From: JAJVHZ01 sp041395385
GTDB lineage: Bacteria > Pseudomonadota > Gammaproteobacteria > JAJPIJ01
Direction of reading: 5' to 3'
Assembly (NCBI GenBank): GCA_041395385.1
Contig: JAWLAN010000022.1
Span: 29,470-93,469 of the forward strand
DNA length: 64,000 nt
The position numbers and the translations under genes were made by a program. Positions 55,283 through 63,618 of this stretch are shown one piece after another (position 1 is the first letter of the stretch; each line of letters starts with the position of its first letter). Below the pieces are notes generated by a model. The model searched no databases. It was not told where the DNA came from and worked only from the letters and a program-made list of their open reading frames with translations.

Positions 55283-56551
55283 TCAGGCCACCAGCCGCTT
55301 CAGGCGGCCGACGACGCGATTGATGAAGCTGCGCTCCACGTGCTTGCGCGGCGGCACGCTGGCCACCAGGTTGTCCGCCTCGCGCTTGGCGTGGTTCGCC
55401 ATACCCGCGGCCTGCGCCGCACCGTAGAAGGCGAAAACGTGGCGTTGGGGGATCTGCAGGGCCTCGGCCACCCGGGGGAGGGCGAGCGGCTGCTCGATCA
55501 GCAGGGCGGAAATCCTCATGGCATCGGGGATCTCGAGCAGGCGCGGCAGGTTGGGCCAGCGCCGCAGGTACACGCGTTCCTTGACCGAAGTGCCCGCGGG
55601 CAGGCGCCCCTGATACGTCCACAGCGCCATCTTCCAAAGCAGCGCCTCCAGACTCACGGGTTCGCCGACGAGCTTTTGCGTGGCCTGCGGCCCGTCGCCG
55701 ACAATCTCCGTCATGCGCACCTGGCTCGCTATGAAGCGCTTGGAGGCGTTGTTTTTCAGTATCTCGTCGCACAGGGCCACTCTGGCGATGCGCTCGACGC
55801 TGGAGATGGTGGCCACGTCCTTGTCCTGTATGTTCAGGCTGACCGGCTTGCGCATGTTGTCAGAGCGGATCTGGGTGCGGCGCAGCCAGTCGAGCAGCGT
55901 GCCCTCGGCGTCGAAGGAGCGTTGCCGGACCTGCTCGAGGTCCTCGCAATCGATGTCCGGAAGGCTGCCGCAGACGTCGCGGTAGTCCCGTACCGGTTCC
56001 GGCCCGGACGGTGCGGCCGGCTTGGAAGGCGCGGAATGCGCGGCGGCCGGCGGCGAGGCCGCGATCGCGCGGCGGCTCTGTGAGCCGCCGGTGGCCTGCG
56101 AAGTCGCCGTCGCTTCGCGCTTGGAGGGCCGGGTCGTGGCGGTGATCCGGGTGGTCGGCCCCCCGGGTCCAACGACGGTCTCGGTCGTCGCCCTCACCGT
56201 GATCCCCGGGGCGTCGATGTCGCCGGTCTCGATACGGCGGCGCACGTCGTCCACGGCGCTCAGCAGGGCCTCGATGCGTATCGGCTTGATGAGCACGATC
56301 GCCGTCTCCGGCACGGTGCAGTCGTTGACGGTCAGCAGCACGCTCGGGCGCTGGGGGTGCTGGTGGCGGTACTTGCTCCATTCCGCACGCGCGCCGATCC
56401 CGTCGAGATCGACGATCACCGCGTCGGCCGCACTGCCGTTGGCGAACTCGCAGCTGCCTCTCGCACGACCGGCGAACGCCATCTGCAACGCGTTGCGCGT
56501 GCGGTCGTTGGCGCCGATGAGATCGAAGCGGATGGGGGTGGATGCCGGCAT
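55283..56551 (-). CDS. pseudo-receiver protein with helical C-terminal domain
   Basis: 422 residues. Residues about 7-110 have the fold pattern of a response-regulator receiver (VIVDLDG at strand 3, VLIKPIR at strand 5). The acidic pair of strand 1 is replaced by LIGAND and the region is atypical, so phosphorylation is doubtful. A Ser/Ala/Pro-rich linker (about 120-190) follows. A helical domain (about 200-410) contains VSLEALLWKMALWTYQGRLP, LRRWPNLPRLLEIPDAMRI and a winged-helix-like LALPRVAEALQIPQRHVFAFY. I do not know this family by name. Gaps of 15 and 21 bases link it to its operon neighbours. Confidence 0.7.
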   Translation of the reverse strand: MPASTPIRFDLIGANDRTRNALQMAFAGRARGSCEFANGSAADAVIVDLDGIGARAEWSKYRHQHPQRPSVLLTVNDCTVPETAIVLIKPIRIEALLSAVDDVRRRIETGDIDAPGITVRATTETVVGPGGPTTRITATTRPSKREATATSQATGGSQSRRAIAASPPAAAHSAPSKPAAPSGPEPVRDYRDVCGSLPDIDCEDLEQVRQRSFDAEGTLLDWLRRTQIRSDNMRKPVSLNIQDKDVATISSVERIARVALCDEILKNNASKRFIASQVRMTEIVGDGPQATQKLVGEPVSLEALLWKMALWTYQGRLPAGTSVKERVYLRRWPNLPRLLEIPDAMRISALLIEQPLALPRVAEALQIPQRHVFAFYGAAQAAGMANHAKREADNLVASVPPRKHVERSFINRVVGRLKRLVA

Positions 56552-56566
56552 GGGCGGTGGCGGGAG

Positions 56567-57319
56567 TTATCGGCCCGCGGCGCATCCCTCGAGCAGGGAC
56601 AGGGTGTCCAGCCAGTCCTTCTCGACGGCGCTGTCCTTGACATCGATCTTGCTGTACATCGACTGGCAGCCATCGAGGTCGCGCGCCCGCCGGTAGATCT
56701 CCAGGAGCTCCCGATGCATGTCGGTGTCGTGCGCGTGCAAGGGCAGGGCAGCCTCGAGGACCTTTCTGGCCTCCTCGACCTGCCCGTTCTCCAGGTATTC
56801 GCGGGCCTCGCCCAGCGGCCCCCGCGCGCCGACCTCGGTGCGGTGCGCGCGGGCACCCAGCGTGACCAGCTTGGCGGACCGTTTCGGCGCGAACCGCGAG
56901 GTGGGCAGATCGAACATGCTGGTGACGGTCTCGGTCACCGCCAGCTGCGCGCGCAGGCTGCTGACCTGAGTGGGCGACAGAACGGGGGCCACGCGCTGCA
57001 GGATGTCCTTGCGCAGCTCCAGGCCCTTGGTGCCGAGCACCTGGAAAAGGTCGGCCAGGGCGCGGTAGGCGGCCTGTCGGTTTCCCGCTGCGGCCCACAG
57101 CAGCACCCGGCGCACGTGCGCGAGCAGGTCGCGGTTCCTCGCCGTGACATGAAAGCCCAGGTGCTCCGCATACCGCTGCCGCCAGCCCGTGACGGGCAGG
57201 GACGGCAGCAGGCGCGTGCCCGGCGAGAAAAAGGCCGGCTCGAAGGGGACGTCCGCCCAGGGGTCAGGGTGCTCTGCCCGGGTCTTCGGGCGGATGATCG
57301 TCAGACTATCGTCATTCAT
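56567..57319 (-). CDS. TPR-like protein (FimV C-terminus-like), first gene of the signalling operon
   Basis: 250 residues from the Met at 57319, which has AGGAGG about ten bases upstream; the frame runs back to 57379 without need. The N-terminal part is basic and proline-rich with a conserved-looking LLPSLPVTGWRQRYAEH segment. The middle is helical, and residues about 185-240 contain a TPR-like pair (LGEAREYLENGQVEEARKVL, MHRELLEIYRRARDLDGCQ) reminiscent of the FimV C-terminal domain. It probably serves as a scaffold. Faces away from rplU. Confidence 0.65.
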   Translation of the reverse strand: MNDDSLTIIRPKTRAEHPDPWADVPFEPAFFSPGTRLLPSLPVTGWRQRYAEHLGFHVTARNRDLLAHVRRVLLWAAAGNRQAAYRALADLFQVLGTKGLELRKDILQRVAPVLSPTQVSSLRAQLAVTETVTSMFDLPTSRFAPKRSAKLVTLGARAHRTEVGARGPLGEAREYLENGQVEEARKVLEAALPLHAHDTDMHRELLEIYRRARDLDGCQSMYSKIDVKDSAVEKDWLDTLSLLEGCAAGR

Positions 57320-57534
57320 CGCCTGGGTCCTCCTCTGTGTCGGGGCGCGCGGACACTGGCCACTGCAGGTCTTCCGCACGGCGCGCGAGCAATCGCACGG
57401 CCCGGTCCTGAGTGGAAGTATCGACCTTGCAATGCAAACCTTTAAAATCTAAAGAAAGCGACGGGCCGCGGCAGACTCGAACCTGCCCGCTCCAGCCGCT
57501 GGGAACGTGGGGTACCCGGCCCTCTCCGTTTACC

Positions 57535-57563
57535 TTGTCTGTCCTTAGCAAATTCCGTACAAT
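57535..57563 (+). promoter_or_regulatory. promoter of rplU-rpmA
   Basis: TTGTCT at 57535-57540 and TACAAT at 57558-57563 are 17 bases apart, a good sigma70 promoter. The leader to the rplU ATG would be about 35 bases. Confidence 0.65.
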
Positions 57564-57604
57564 CGCGCCCCTCGTTTCCGCAACAGCACCCAGAGGTCCG
57601 CGGT

Positions 57605-57916
57605 ATGTACGCCGTCATACGCACAGGTGGAAAACAGTACAAGGTCGCCCAGGGCGACACCTTGGACGTCGAAAAACTCGCTGCCGAACAAGGGGCTAGC
57701 GTGGAACTCGGCGACGTCCTGATGCTGGTGGACGGCGATAAGGTTACGGTCGGCACGCCGACGGTCGCCGGTGCCAAGGTTTCGGCCAAGGTCGTCGAGC
57801 ACGGTCGCGGCGAGAAGGTCAGGATCATCAAGTTCCGCCGCCGCAAGCACTATCGCAAGCAGGCCGGCCACCGCCAGGATTACACCCGGCTCGAGATCAC
57901 GGGCATCTCGGCCTGA
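57605..57916 (+). CDS. rplU: 50S ribosomal protein L21
   Basis: 103 residues starting MYAVIRTGGKQYKVAQGDTLDVEKL. The KVRIIKFRRRKHYRKQAGHRQ stretch is the family signature and the end is TRLEITGI. Standard length. First gene of rplU-rpmA; 43 bases separate it from rpmA. Confidence 0.98.
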   Translation: MYAVIRTGGKQYKVAQGDTLDVEKLAAEQGASVELGDVLMLVDGDKVTVGTPTVAGAKVSAKVVEHGRGEKVRIIKFRRRKHYRKQAGHRQDYTRLEITGISA

Positions 57917-57959
57917 TCCGGTCCGAGGGGCGGACAGAAACCCGCAGGAGAATTGAGCA

Positions 57960-58220
57960 ATGGCACATAAGAAGGCAGGCGGCAGCACCCGCAACGGCCG
58001 CGATTCGGAGGCGAAGCGCCTCGGCGTGAAGCGTTTCGGCGGCGAGTTCGTCAAGGCTGGCAACATCCTCGTGCGCCAGCGAGGTACCGAGTACCACGCG
58101 GGCCAGAACGTCGGCACGGGCCGCGATTACACGCTGTTCGCGACGGTGGACGGCAAGGTCAGTTTCGCGGTGCGCGGCAGGAAGCAGCGGACCTATGTGA
58201 GCGTACAGCCGGCCGGCTGA
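57960..58220 (+). CDS. rpmA: 50S ribosomal protein L27
   Basis: 86 residues starting MAHKKAGGSTRNGRDSEAKR, the peptidyl-transferase-reaching N-terminus, followed by GVKRFGGEFVKAGNILVRQRGT. GGAG lies upstream of the ATG. Ends just before a strong terminator. Confidence 0.98.
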   Translation: MAHKKAGGSTRNGRDSEAKRLGVKRFGGEFVKAGNILVRQRGTEYHAGQNVGTGRDYTLFATVDGKVSFAVRGRKQRTYVSVQPAG

Positions 58221-58246
58221 GAGCGCTGCATATTCGAGCTGCAGAG

Positions 58247-58272
58247 AACCCCGTCCACGACGGGGTTTTTTG
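58247..58272 (+). terminator. Rho-independent terminator after rpmA
   Basis: The nine-base stem AACCCCGTC / GACGGGGTT has a CAC loop and runs into a T-tract. It should separate rplU-rpmA from obgE, so the two units can be expressed at different levels. Confidence 0.85.
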
Positions 58273-58302
58273 TTTGCGGAGTTTGAAGAGCGAAGAACGA
58301 CC

Positions 58303-59415
58303 ATGAAGTTCGTCGATGAAGTCATCATACGCGTGGACGCGGGCAAGGGCGGCAATGGCTGCATGGGTTTCCGCCGCGAGAAGTTCATCCCCCGCGGAGG
58401 CCCGGATGGCGGCGACGGCGGCGACGGCGGCAGCATTTACCTCGTCGTCGATGAAGGCCTCAATACGCTGGTCGATTTCCGCTACGAGCGGCGCTTCAAG
58501 GCCCAGGACGGCCAGCCGGGCATGGGCAAGCAGTGCAGCGGCCGCAAGGGCGAGGACCTGTATGTGCACGTGCCGGCGGGCACGCTGGTCCATGACGCGA
58601 GCACCGAGGAGCTGATCGGCGATCTCGTCAAGCAGGGCGACACATTGTTGGTGGCCAGGGGCGGGCGGCACGGGCTCGGCAATGTGCATTTCAAGAGCAG
58701 CACCAACCGGGCGCCACGCAAGACCACCAAGGGCGAGCCAGGCGAGGGCCGCGATCTGCGCCTGGAGTTGCGGCTGCTGGCCGACGTCGGCGTCGTCGGG
58801 CTACCCAACGCGGGCAAGTCCTCGTTGATCCGCGCCGTTTCCGCCGCCCGACCGAAGGTCGCCGACTACCCCTTCTCCACGCTTTATCCCAGCCTCGGCG
58901 TGGTGCGCACGGGACCCGGCAGCAGCTTCGTGATCGCGGACGTGCCCGGCCTCATCGAGGGCGCCTCGCAGGGCGCAGGACTGGGGATACAATTTCTGCG
59001 GCATCTGGGACGCACCCGCCTGCTGCTGCATCTCATCGACGTGGCCGTCGGGGCCGAGGGACGGGATCCGGTGGCGGACTTCCACACCGTGGACACCGAG
59101 CTGCGCAGCTATTCCGGGGACCTCGGCGAGCGGGAGCGCTGGCTGGTCCTGAACAAGATCGACATGCTCCCTCCGGCGGAGCGCGACGCAGCCGTGGATG
59201 CCATCGTCCGCGGCATACGCTGGCATGGACCGGTGTACGCGGTGTCGGCATTGAGCGGAGAGGGGTGCGAGGCCCTGATGCTGCGCGTGCAGGACCGCCT
59301 CAATCAGATGCAGGTTGAGCGGCAGGCGGCGAGCGAGGCCGAGTCGGCACCGGTCGTCGGTGCGGGGGTGGATGAGATCGGGCATAGCGATGAGTCAGGG
59401 GCGAACACGGCTTAG
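58303..59415 (+). CDS. obgE: Obg-family GTPase (ObgE/CgtA)
   Basis: 370 residues. The Gly-rich Obg fold (about 1-158) has FRREKFIPRGGPDGGDGG. The G domain has GLPNAGKSSLI, the TLYPSLGVV switch, DVPGLIEGA and NKID. A short acidic tail follows. Roles in 50S assembly and stress control are known for the family. I start at the ATG at 58303 (MKFVDEVIIRV). The last 26 bases overlap proB. Confidence 0.97.
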   Translation: MKFVDEVIIRVDAGKGGNGCMGFRREKFIPRGGPDGGDGGDGGSIYLVVDEGLNTLVDFRYERRFKAQDGQPGMGKQCSGRKGEDLYVHVPAGTLVHDASTEELIGDLVKQGDTLLVARGGRHGLGNVHFKSSTNRAPRKTTKGEPGEGRDLRLELRLLADVGVVGLPNAGKSSLIRAVSAARPKVADYPFSTLYPSLGVVRTGPGSSFVIADVPGLIEGASQGAGLGIQFLRHLGRTRLLLHLIDVAVGAEGRDPVADFHTVDTELRSYSGDLGERERWLVLNKIDMLPPAERDAAVDAIVRGIRWHGPVYAVSALSGEGCEALMLRVQDRLNQMQVERQAASEAESAPVVGAGVDEIGHSDESGANTA

Positions 59416-60514
59416 GCAGGCCCGGCGCTGGGTCATCAAGATCGGCAGCGCCCTGGCCACCAACGACGGCCAGGGCCTGAACGTGGCCTCCATAGACGCG
59501 TGGACAGCGGACGCCGCGGTGCTCTGGCGCTCGGGCAGGGAGGTCGTGCTGGTGACCTCCGGCGCGGTGGCCGAGGGTGTCGCGCGGCTCGGCTGGAAGA
59601 AACGCCCGCATGCCCTGCACGAGCTGCAGGCCGCCGCCGCGGTCGGTCAGATGGGGCTGGTTCGGGCCTACGAGACCTGTTTCCAGCGCCACGGGATCAA
59701 GACCGCGCAGGTTTTGCTCACCCACGAGGATGTCTCCAACCGCCAGCGCTACCTCAATGCGCGCAGCACGCTGCGCACCCTGCTCGAGCTGCGCGTCATT
59801 CCGGTCATCAACGAAAACGACACGGTGGCCACCGAGGAGATTAAGCTAGGTGACAACGACACGCTGGGGGCCCTGGCGGCGAATCTCATCGAGGCCGACG
59901 TGCTGGTGCTCCTGACCGATCAGGCCGGCCTGTTCGACAAGGACCCGCGGCATCACCCCGACGCGAGACTCGTGGCCGAGGCCAACGCCGGAGACCTCGC
60001 TCTGGAGGCAATGGCCGGGGACGGGGGGGCCTGGGGTCGGGGCGGCATGCGGACCAAGGTCCGCGCCGCGAAGCTGGCGGCCCGGTCAGGCACGGCCACC
60101 GTCATCGCCGCCGGCCAGGAACCGGGGGTCATATCGCGGCTTGCCGCGGGCGAGGCGCTGGGCACGCTGTTCCTGCCGGGCCAGGAGTCGCTGGCGGCCC
60201 GCAAGCGGTGGCTGGCGAGTGGCCTGAAGCAGCAGGGCAGTCTGCGCCTGGACGCCGGTGCCGTCAGGGTCTTGCGGGAGCAGGGCCGCAGTCTGCTCGC
60301 GGTGGGCGTGCGGGAGGTGGAGGGCGAATTCCAGCGAGGGGCGCTGGTCGTCTGCCTGGACCCGGAGGGTCGCGAGGTGGCCCGGGGACTCGTGAACTAC
60401 TCCGCCGGCGAGGCGCGCGCCATCAAGGGCCTGCCGAGCGACCAGATCGAGGCCACGCTCGGCTACGCGGACGAGCCCGAGCTCATCCACCGCGACAACC
60501 TGGTGCTCACCTGA
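59390..60514 (+). CDS. proB: glutamate 5-kinase
   Basis: First enzyme of proline synthesis, 374 residues. The amino-acid kinase domain has WVIKIGSALATN, VTSGAVAEGVARLGW, INENDTVATEEIKLGDND and GTGGM-like WGRGGMRTKVRAAKLA. A C-terminal PUA domain (about 275-370) follows. The start lies inside the end of obgE, implying translational coupling. The reading frame upstream of 59390 is the obgE overlap. Confidence 0.96.
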   Translation: MSQGRTRLRQARRWVIKIGSALATNDGQGLNVASIDAWTADAAVLWRSGREVVLVTSGAVAEGVARLGWKKRPHALHELQAAAAVGQMGLVRAYETCFQRHGIKTAQVLLTHEDVSNRQRYLNARSTLRTLLELRVIPVINENDTVATEEIKLGDNDTLGALAANLIEADVLVLLTDQAGLFDKDPRHHPDARLVAEANAGDLALEAMAGDGGAWGRGGMRTKVRAAKLAARSGTATVIAAGQEPGVISRLAAGEALGTLFLPGQESLAARKRWLASGLKQQGSLRLDAGAVRVLREQGRSLLAVGVREVEGEFQRGALVVCLDPEGREVARGLVNYSAGEARAIKGLPSDQIEATLGYADEPELIHRDNLVLT

Positions 60515-60558
60515 GTCGGGTTCGACGTCGCCGAAAGTCCGGCGCTCGGGATCGGTCC

Positions 60559-60590
60559 AAAAAAAACGCCGCGTCAGAGCGGCGTTTTTT
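60559..60590. terminator. bidirectional terminator between proB and rpsT
   Basis: The stem ACGCCGC / GCGGCGT with a six-base loop is flanked by an A-run on the left and a T-run on the right, so it can end transcripts of proB (plus) and rpsT (minus). Confidence 0.85.
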
Positions 60591-60610
60591 CGTGTCGGTG
60601 AAGCGCTGGG

Positions 60611-60874
60611 TCAGGCCATCGCGCGCAGGCGGGCCGTGAGCCGCGACTTGTGGCGGGCGGCCTTGTTGGCGTGGATGAGACCCTTGGTGGCCATCCGGTC
60701 GATGACCGGCTCGGCGGACTTGTACGCGGCCTCGGCGGCGGCCTTGTCCTTGCCGTCGATCGCCTTGATGACGTTCTTGATGTAGGTGCGCAGCGCCGAG
60801 CGGCGGCTGGCGTTGTGCTCGCGGCGGGCTTCGGCCTGGCGCGCGCGCTTCTTCGCGGACTTGATGTTGGCCAA
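60611..60874 (-). CDS. rpsT: 30S ribosomal protein S20
   Basis: 87 residues starting MANIKSAKKRARQAEARREHN, then RSALRTYIKNVIKAI and NKAARHKSRLTARLRAMA. Typical bS20. Encoded opposite to murJ, as in E. coli. Confidence 0.98.
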   Translation of the reverse strand: MANIKSAKKRARQAEARREHNASRRSALRTYIKNVIKAIDGKDKAAAEAAYKSAEPVIDRMATKGLIHANKAARHKSRLTARLRAMA

Positions 60875-60915
60875 GGGGTACTCCGTTATTCGTTGCCGGG
60901 TCGGAAAGGGGCGGC

Positions 60916-60944
60916 ACTATGCTGGTTTCGGGCCTGATTGTCAA
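60916..60944 (-). promoter_or_regulatory. promoter of rpsT
   Basis: On the minus strand a perfect TTGACA (60939-60944) is 17 bases from CATAGT (60916-60921). The start point would be about 30 bases upstream of the rpsT ATG. A divergent TATGAT at 60950-60955 may serve murJ but lacks a good -35. Confidence 0.75.
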
Positions 60945-61036
60945 TCCTGTATGATACCCGCCGCCGACGGGAATTCGGCGGCAATTCAACGGCTTTTCGT
61001 GCATTCAACTTCGCGGCTCAGCGGGAGATAACGGCC

Positions 61037-62596
61037 CTGGCATCCCTATTCCGCGCCACGGCGACGGTGGGGCAGATGACCCTGCTGTCGCGCATCCTCG
61101 GCTTCGTGCGCGACATGGTTCTGGCCCATCAGTTCGGCGCCACCTACGCGGCGGACGCCTTCCTGGTGGCTTTCCGTATACCGAACTTCCTCCGGCGCCT
61201 GTTCGCCGAAGGGGCGTTTTCGCAGGCGTTCGTGCCGGTGCTGGCGGAATACAAGGCCCAGCGCTCGCAGGCGGAGGTCAAGGCACTGGTGGACCGCGTG
61301 GCCGGCACGCTGGCGGCGGTAGTCCTCCTGGTAACAATCATCGCCGTCGTGGCCGCGCCCGTCATCGTCTATGTGGTGGCGCCCGGCTTTCGGGCCGACG
61401 CGGACAAGCTGGCCGTCACCCAGCAGATGCTGCGCATTACCTTCCCCTATCTGCTGTTCATCTCCCTGGCCGCCTTCACGGGCGCGATCCTGAACACCTG
61501 GGAGCGATTCTGGGTGCCGGCCTTCACCCCGGTGCTGCTGAACGTCTGCATGATCGCCGCGGCGCTCTGGGCCGCGCCGTATTTCGCGCAGCCGGTAGTC
61601 GCCGTGGCCTGGGGGGTGTTCCTGGGGGGAGTCACACAGCTCGCCTTCCAGCTGCCGCAGGTGGCCAGGCTGGGCCTGCTGCCCCGGCCGCGGTTCGCCT
61701 GGCATGACAGCGGCGTACGCCGGATCATGGCCCTCATGGGGCCGGCGATCTTCGGCGTCTCCGTCTCCCAGATCAACCTGCTGGTCAACACGATGCTGGC
61801 CTCGTTCCTGCCCACGGGCAGTGTGTCGTGGCTGTATTACTCGGACCGGTTGCTCGAGTTTCCGCTCGGCATCTTCGGCATTGCGCTCGGCACGGTGATC
61901 CTTCCCTATCTGTCCGAGCGCCACGCGCAGGGCGCCGGCGAGCAGTTCTCCCGGCTGCTGGACTGGGCATTGCGCGGAGTCTTCGTCATCACGCTGCCGG
62001 CGGCGGTGGGATTGACGATCCTGGCCGGCCCCATACTGACCACACTGTTCCAGTACGGCAAGATGACTCCGCACGATGTGGAGATGGCGATGTTGAGCAC
62101 GATCGTGTACGCGCCGGGCATCCTCGGATTTACGCTGGTGAAGGTGCTTGCGCCGGGCTACTTCGCGCGGCAGGACACGCGCACGCCGGTGCGGATCGGC
62201 GTCGTCTGTGTGCTGGCCAACTTTCTCATCAATATCGTCATCATCTGGCCGCTGATGAAGCTGGGCATCGGGCACGTCGGCCTGGCCTTCGCGACCGCCT
62301 TCACCGGGTTCCTGAACGCCGCATTGCTGTACGTCGGGCTGCGCCGGCGCGGCATCTACTCGCCGACGCCGGGGTGGCTGAAGTTCTGGATGCAACTGCT
62401 TGGCGCCAGCGCGCTGATGGCGGTGGTAGTGTGGTTCGGACGCGGCGATCTCGATCGATGGACGGCCTGGAGCGCCTGGCAGCGCGCCTGGCACCTGGGG
62501 CTATGGATTGCCGCGGGCATGGCCACATACTGGATAGCCCTGCGGCTGGTCGGCGTGCGCTGGAAGGATGTGACCGCCGGCGGCGCGCCGGTATAA
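61037..62596 (+). CDS. murJ: lipid II flippase MurJ
   Basis: Inner-membrane flippase of the MVF/MATE superfamily, about 519 residues with fourteen membrane segments. ATVGQMTLLSRILGFVRDMVLA is the family start. ADAFLVAFRIPNFLRRLFAEGAF follows, and the essential Arg/Asp residues of the cavity are present. No ATG or GTG precedes this in frame. The only standard candidate is a TTG at 60938, which overlaps the rpsT -35 box and lies upstream of the likely murJ -10. A CTG at 61037 with GGGAGA eight bases upstream gives the normal family length, so I place the start there. Confidence 0.93.
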   Translation: MASLFRATATVGQMTLLSRILGFVRDMVLAHQFGATYAADAFLVAFRIPNFLRRLFAEGAFSQAFVPVLAEYKAQRSQAEVKALVDRVAGTLAAVVLLVTIIAVVAAPVIVYVVAPGFRADADKLAVTQQMLRITFPYLLFISLAAFTGAILNTWERFWVPAFTPVLLNVCMIAAALWAAPYFAQPVVAVAWGVFLGGVTQLAFQLPQVARLGLLPRPRFAWHDSGVRRIMALMGPAIFGVSVSQINLLVNTMLASFLPTGSVSWLYYSDRLLEFPLGIFGIALGTVILPYLSERHAQGAGEQFSRLLDWALRGVFVITLPAAVGLTILAGPILTTLFQYGKMTPHDVEMAMLSTIVYAPGILGFTLVKVLAPGYFARQDTRTPVRIGVVCVLANFLINIVIIWPLMKLGIGHVGLAFATAFTGFLNAALLYVGLRRRGIYSPTPGWLKFWMQLLGASALMAVVVWFGRGDLDRWTAWSAWQRAWHLGLWIAAGMATYWIALRLVGVRWKDVTAGGAPV

Positions 62597-62643
62597 TTTC
62601 GCGGTGCTCACACCTGTTCGTTCGCGCTGACGGTCCCACGCTG

Positions 62644-63576
62644 ATGGAGCTCATCCGCGGCCTGCACAACCTGCGCGCCCGACACAGCGGCTGCGCCGTG
62701 ACGGTCGGCAATTTCGACGGCATGCACCTTGGCCATCAGGCATTGCTGGCGCAATTGCGCGAGGCGGCGGCCCGCGACGGCCTGGCACCTGCGGTGGTGA
62801 TCTTCGAGCCGCAGCCGCGCGAGTACTTCAGTCCCGCAGCGGCGCCTTCGCGCCTGACGCGGTTACGCGAGAAGCTGGAGTTGCTGCGGAAGTACGGCGC
62901 CGGGAGGGTGCTGTGCCTGCGCTTCGACGAGCGGCTGGCCTCGTTCGGGGCCGAGACCTTCGTCGAGCGGATCCTGGCGAACGGGCTGGGCGCGCGCGTG
63001 GTCATCGTCGGCGATGACTTCCGCTTCGGTCGCGAACGTCGCGGCGACCTCGCGCTTCTCGCAGCCGAGGGCGAACGTCACGGTTTCCGGATCGAGCGTG
63101 CCGAGACCTATCGCATCGATGGTCGCCGCGTCAGCAGCTCGAGGGTGCGAGCCGCCCTGGAGGCGGGCGACATGAGCCAGGCGGCCAGGCTGCTGGGCCG
63201 GAGCTACAGCATGAGCGGCCGCGTGGCCCACGGCGAGAAGCGCGGGCGGGAGATCGGTTACCCGACTTTGAACGTCGACCTGCATCGCGTGCGTACCCCG
63301 GTGGAAGGGATCTTCGCGGCGCGTGTGCACGGCCTGGACGCAGGACCGCTGCAGGGGATGGCCTACATTGGGGATCGGCCGGTCGTGCAGGGCGAGTACA
63401 AGCGGCTCGAGGTGCACGTGTTCGATTTCGCCGACGATTGCTACGGCCGGCATGTGCGCGTGGAACTGGTGCGTAAGCTGCGGGAGGACATGGCGTTCGT
63501 GTCGCTGCAGGCGTTGCAGGAACAGCTGCATCAGGACGCCATCGACGCCCGCGCAGCGCTGAGACCGACGCCGTGA
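62644..63576 (+). CDS. ribF: bifunctional riboflavin kinase / FAD synthetase
   Basis: Makes FMN and FAD, 310 residues. The N-terminal FAD synthetase has TVGNFDGMHLGHQALL, VVIFEPQPREYF and GDDFRFGRERRGD, then ISSS-like VSSSRVRAAL. The C-terminal riboflavin kinase has GEKRGREIGYPTLNV with the PTxN motif and a final helix. murJ-ribF-ileS is the usual order. Confidence 0.96.
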   Translation: MELIRGLHNLRARHSGCAVTVGNFDGMHLGHQALLAQLREAAARDGLAPAVVIFEPQPREYFSPAAAPSRLTRLREKLELLRKYGAGRVLCLRFDERLASFGAETFVERILANGLGARVVIVGDDFRFGRERRGDLALLAAEGERHGFRIERAETYRIDGRRVSSSRVRAALEAGDMSQAARLLGRSYSMSGRVAHGEKRGREIGYPTLNVDLHRVRTPVEGIFAARVHGLDAGPLQGMAYIGDRPVVQGEYKRLEVHVFDFADDCYGRHVRVELVRKLREDMAFVSLQALQEQLHQDAIDARAALRPTP

Positions 63577-63618
63577 GCGGCCAGAGAGGATTGAATTGAG
63601 GATTCAAGGACCAGGCAA

